Shown here in pieces: positions 61,204 through 64,000 of a DNA stretch of 64,000 nt. How positions within the stretch are numbered: the stretch's first letter is position 1; the number at the start of each line of letters is the position of its first letter. The notes under the pieces were generated by a model. That model saw only the letters and a program-made list of their open reading frames with translations. It was not told the DNA's origin and did no database searches. This DNA comes from NCEH01 sp002257205 (lineage in GTDB: Bacteria; Pseudomonadota; Alphaproteobacteria; Rhizobiales; Xanthobacteraceae). The DNA is taken from NCBI RefSeq assembly GCF_043195105.1, contig NZ_JBAFWO010000006.1; one strand, given 5' to 3'. Both the position numbers and the translations under genes were made by a program.

Positions 61204-61964
61204 TCCATAGACCGAAGAAAATAACCGCCCCTTGTTCGATCCTGCCGGAGACAGGAATCGAATATTCCATGCGTTGCATGGGTCGAAGGATAATGCCCTC
61301 GTCCCGATGCAACCTCGACGCTATGGAGCGCAGGCCCTGTCGACGGTCTCGGTACCGGAGCCACGCGGGGCTGCGCGCAGCCGCAGGCGAGCACTGGGAG
61401 TATGGCGAGGAGCTCCCCCGTGGACAGAGACTAGCACAGTGGTGGCCCTTCGTCCGAACGCCGATTTTCACTGAAGGGTTGGGCTTTGATCGGAAAGCTC
61501 GCGTATGAACTGATGGAACAGATCTCCACCAGGATGCCGCACCTGAATAGAATCGCAATGGCAGAGCGAAGGGCCGGGCGGCTTCAGTTCGACCTTCCAC
61601 CGAGCAAGCGGGCGCCGCAAGCCGATACGAGGCTGAAGGTCGGCGCTTGAGGACGACTGCCGCTCCCCCCGACAGATTGATGTATCACAACCTACTGACG
61701 TTGTGGCCGCCGGCAATACGTCTGCTCCAAGTCGCAGATCAGACCTTCAACTCTGTCAACGCCGAGGTCCGGTATGGGTCATTACTCCTACCGACTTCGC
61801 TCGACGCCACCACCAAATTCCCCCACTGTCGCAAATGCCCCCCCCCGATCACGCGCAGGTGTTCGCGCTTTCCGGTAATAGAAAACCTTCCCCCCTACCT
61901 CCCGCCATGATCCCGTGCCAAATGACGCGGCCGCTGTGCCTGCGGCCTGAACGAGGATATCGCC
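61204..61964. other. Gap without a supportable gene
   Basis: The composition returns gradually to GC-rich. Several open frames of 60-160 codons overlap on both strands, none with signal, motif or ribosome binding site. One short + frame ending at about 61650 (LKGWALIGKLAYELMEQIST) looks protein-like and may be the remnant of a decayed gene. No terminal inverted repeats or transposase motif were recognised. Confidence 0.5.
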
Positions 61965-62861
61965 ATGGATTCCACGCCCATCGCGCCCGCCGCCGATCCC
62001 GCCCTCGACGGGCTTCAGGGTCTGGTGCGCGAACCCTTCTCCCGGCGCGGCTTCGTCATGACAGGCCTGATCGCCGGCTTCACGCTCGCCACCACCTCGG
62101 TGGAAGCCCAGGCCATCCACACCGATGCCGTCGGCCTCGTCGCCGGTGAAGTGAAGATCCCCACCATGGACGGCGACATGCCCGGCTATCGCGCCATGCC
62201 GGAGGGCAACGGCCCGTTCCCGCTGGTGATCGTGGTGGAGGAGATTTTCGGCGTCCACGAATATATCAAGGACATCTGCCGCCGCCTCGCCAAGCAGGGC
62301 TATTGCGCGGTCGCGCCCGAGCTTTATGCCCGCCAGGGCGATCTCACGGGGATGACCGACATCCAGCAGATCGTCCGCGACGTCATCTCCAAGAAGCCCG
62401 ACGCGGAAATGCTCTCCGATCTCGATGCGGCGGTGGCCTGGGCGGTGAAAAGCTCCAAGGGCGATGAAAATCGGCTCGGCATCACCGGCTTCTGCCGCGG
62501 CGGGCGCTCGGTGTGGCTCTATGCGGCGCATAATCCCAAGCTGAAGGCGGCGGTGGCCTGGTACGGCCCCATCGGTGGCGCGCGCACCGCCATCCAGCCC
62601 AAGACCGCCGCCGATGTCGCCGCCGACCTCAAGGCCCCGGTGCTCGGCCTCTATGGCGCCGCCGATACCGGCATTCCCGTCGCCGACGTGGAAAAGCAGC
62701 GCGACACGGCGCGCGCCGCCGGCAAGACGGTGGACATCGTGATCTATCCCGATACGCCCCACGCCTTCCATGCCGACTATCGCCCGAGCTATCGCAAGGA
62801 AGCGGCCGAGGACGGCTGGAAGCGCATGCTCGCCTGGTTCAAGCAATACGGCGTTGCCTGA
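61965..62861 (+). CDS. Dienelactone hydrolase family protein, Tat-exported
   Basis: A 298-residue alpha/beta hydrolase. The N-terminal SRRGFVMTGLIAGFTLATTS is a twin-arginine signal. The mature enzyme has the dienelactone hydrolase pattern: Glu in VVEEIFGVHEYIKD, nucleophilic Cys in GITGFCRGGRSVW, Asp in LYGAADTGIP and His in YPDTPHAFHADY. Members hydrolyse lactones or esters, in some cases in aromatic degradation. No catabolic genes are adjacent. Confidence 0.9.
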   Translation: MDSTPIAPAADPALDGLQGLVREPFSRRGFVMTGLIAGFTLATTSVEAQAIHTDAVGLVAGEVKIPTMDGDMPGYRAMPEGNGPFPLVIVVEEIFGVHEYIKDICRRLAKQGYCAVAPELYARQGDLTGMTDIQQIVRDVISKKPDAEMLSDLDAAVAWAVKSSKGDENRLGITGFCRGGRSVWLYAAHNPKLKAAVAWYGPIGGARTAIQPKTAADVAADLKAPVLGLYGAADTGIPVADVEKQRDTARAAGKTVDIVIYPDTPHAFHADYRPSYRKEAAEDGWKRMLAWFKQYGVA

Positions 62862-62932
62862 GCGCTGAATGGGGGCAAGATCGCGGGCGGCTGCGTCGCC
62901 GTCCGCGCCACGCCATACCGGGAGAGCCCCTC

Positions 62933-63223
62933 ATGCCGCGCCAGTCCCCCATGTCCCTGTCCCGCACCAAGGCGTCAGCCGTGGGCGCCTCCGCGATCGG
63001 CGCCTCCACCGTGGGCACTGCCTCGCTGGGCGCCATCGCGGTGGGGGCGCTGGCGTTCGGCGCGCTCGCCATCGGGGCGCTGGCCATCGGCCGGCTCGCC
63101 ATCGGGCGCGCGCGCATCCGCTCGCTCACGATTGATGAGCTGACGGTGAAGAAGCTCACCATCCTGCCGCAGACCGATGCGTCACAGGCGGGCGCGCCGC
63201 AGGCGGGCGCACCGAAAGCCTGA
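62933..63223 (+). CDS. Small pentapeptide-like solenoid protein
   Basis: A 96-residue protein. From about residue 35 it follows a five-residue periodicity, GALAF-GALAI-GALAI-GRLAI and then GRARI-RSLTI-DELTV-KKLTI, with Leu/Ala at the centre and Ile/Val/Phe at the fifth position, as in right-handed beta-helix pentapeptide-repeat proteins. The preceding segment (about 13-34) is Gly/Ala/Ser-rich. It ends with QAGAPQAGAPKA repeats. Function unknown. GGAGAG lies about nine bases upstream of the ATG. Confidence 0.65.
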   Translation: MPRQSPMSLSRTKASAVGASAIGASTVGTASLGAIAVGALAFGALAIGALAIGRLAIGRARIRSLTIDELTVKKLTILPQTDASQAGAPQAGAPKA

Positions 63224-63237
63224 CGGTGACCGGCGGC

Positions 63238-63302
63238 TAGGGCATTGGCGGTGTCGCATTTCTTCACGCGAACCGGTGTCCACGTCGCTCGAAAATGCTC
63301 TA
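63238..63302 (-). repeat. TAGAGCATT-type dispersed repeat
   Basis: Read on the minus strand it begins TAGAGCATTTTCGAGCGACG, continues GTGGACACCGGTTCGCGTGA and ends AATGCCCTA, with imperfect terminal inverted repeats. This repeat type is widespread in Hyphomicrobiales. Its first three bases form the TAG stop codon of the minus-strand gene at 63300. Confidence 0.75.
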
Positions 63303-64000
63303 TCGGGCCGGCGCGGCGGGTGTCGCGACCACGCCGGGTGTCGCGGCCCCGGCAGGTGCGGCGAGCGCGGGCAGCAGGCCGATATTCTGATTGACGCCGG
63401 AAATCTGGATGCCGTCCAGCTCGATGGTGTTCGGCTTGGCGCCGGCCAGTGCGCCATGGGCGGCGAGTTGGCCGCGCAGGGCGGGGGCCAGCTGCGCCAG
63501 CTGGGCGAACTTGCCGTGGTTCATCGGGTCCATGGCCTTCACATTGGTCATGTCGATCACAACGGCGCCGAGCGCCACCAGTTCGTCGTCATTGGTGTAA
63601 TTGCCAAGCCGCACCTTGCCGCCAGCCAGGAAATCGGAGAAGCCGAGCGCCTTGTCGTCGCGCGAGACGATGACGATGAACGGCTTTTCCGGCTTGCCGA
63701 AGCGCTTCAGCTGCGATTTGAACACGTCCACGTCGATATCCGGCGCGGCGAGGATGATGTTGCCGACGCGATTCGCGGGCAGGCCGTTGCCGCCGATCTT
63801 CATTTGGCGCAGCGCCTCCACGGTCACCCAATTGCCCATGGAATGGGCCATGATGGTGATCTTCTCCGCCTTGCTGGAGGCCACCAGCGTGAGCGTGCGT
63901 TCTAGATTGTCGCGCGCGGCGGTGGCGCTGTTGTTGTCGTAAACATAATCCTCGGTCTTGCCGCGCGAGGCCCAGCTGAACAGCACCGGCACGCCCGGCA
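63300..64000 (-). CDS. DUF900-type alpha/beta hydrolase (partial, 5' end beyond window)
   Basis: About 233 C-terminal residues are present; the start lies past the window edge. VLFSWASRGKTEDYVYDNNS and ITIMAHSMGNWVTVEALRQM (nucleophile Ser in HSMGN), then ILAAPDIDVDVFKSQ and FIVIVSRDDKALGFSDFLAG, match the DUF900 esterase-like family. The C-terminus is Ala/Pro-rich. An in-frame Met at 63992 is probably internal, since the conserved domain continues upstream of it. Substrate unknown. Confidence 0.85.
   Translation of the reverse strand, partial: PGVPVLFSWASRGKTEDYVYDNNSATAARDNLERTLTLVASSKAEKITIMAHSMGNWVTVEALRQMKIGGNGLPANRVGNIILAAPDIDVDVFKSQLKRFGKPEKPFIVIVSRDDKALGFSDFLAGGKVRLGNYTNDDELVALGAVVIDMTNVKAMDPMNHGKFAQLAQLAPALRGQLAAHGALAGAKPNTIELDGIQISGVNQNIGLLPALAAPAGAATPGVVATPAAPAR

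Noticed and set aside
61100..61600. Overlapping open frames on both strands after the islet gene, possibly transposase remnants
   Set aside because: No DDE, HTH or other transposase motif and no terminal repeats could be recognised.

Overview
The window is GC-rich DNA from an alphaproteobacterium of the order Hyphomicrobiales. The gene neighbourhoods (cytochrome c maturation-degP-feuPQ-glnE-pleC; fabI/aroC/ribB) and protein styles best fit the family Xanthobacteraceae (Xanthobacter/Azorhizobium/Ancylobacter type). This placement is inference from gene order and remembered families; no database search was possible. One perfect parS site suggests chromosomal DNA, perhaps in the origin-proximal part of the replicon.

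1-11.5 kb: the end of a cytochrome c maturation operon (ccmF tail, ccmH), envelope protease degP, the two-component pair feuP-feuQ, glnE, and convergently a PleC-type cell-cycle histidine kinase whose upstream region carries five GANTC (CcrM) sites in 57 bp. 10.5-20 kb: a LysR regulator, a small secreted protein, pepN, an acyltransferase, mdh, and the hisZ-hisG pair. 20-29 kb: xseB, a membrane methyltransferase/hydrolase pair, a glycosyltransferase, dxs, two related secreted proteins, and tlyA with an Fe-S RNA methyltransferase. 29-37 kb: parS, a DUF1194 protein, a DHBP synthase fused to a helix-turn-helix domain with a striking dyad in front of it, aroC, a CNNM-type protein, a histidine phosphatase, two tandem paralogous secreted proteins, fabI and tRNA-Pro(CGG). 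37-43.4 kb: a secreted protein, an MFS permease, an HdeD-like membrane protein fused to a probable thiol-peptidase domain, an orphan Nif11-like peptide, mgtE, carbonic anhydrase and a 25-residue membrane peptide.

43.5-54.9 kb is a continuous nitrogen-scavenging module: a textbook sigma-54 promoter, the urea ABC transporter urtABCDE, then urease ureD-ureAB(fused gamma/beta)-ureC-ureE-ureF-ureG, all on the + strand. Urea would be imported and hydrolysed to ammonia under nitrogen limitation. It is followed by a cyanide-insensitive-type bd oxidase (cioAB), a receiver-only response regulator, and the efp/epmA pair. From about 59.9 to 61.9 kb lies a visibly AT-rich, poorly coding islet with one secreted protein of unknown function. 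The window ends with a Tat-exported dienelactone hydrolase, a pentapeptide-like solenoid protein and a truncated alpha/beta hydrolase.

Several dispersed non-coding repeats are present: a MITE-like family in three copies (7.7, 17.5 and 29.1 kb) with terminal inverted repeats, two mosaic palindromic elements beginning with TAG (14.6 and 63.2 kb), and a long inverted repeat between urtD and urtE. No CRISPR array, intact insertion sequence, prophage or rRNA gene was seen.
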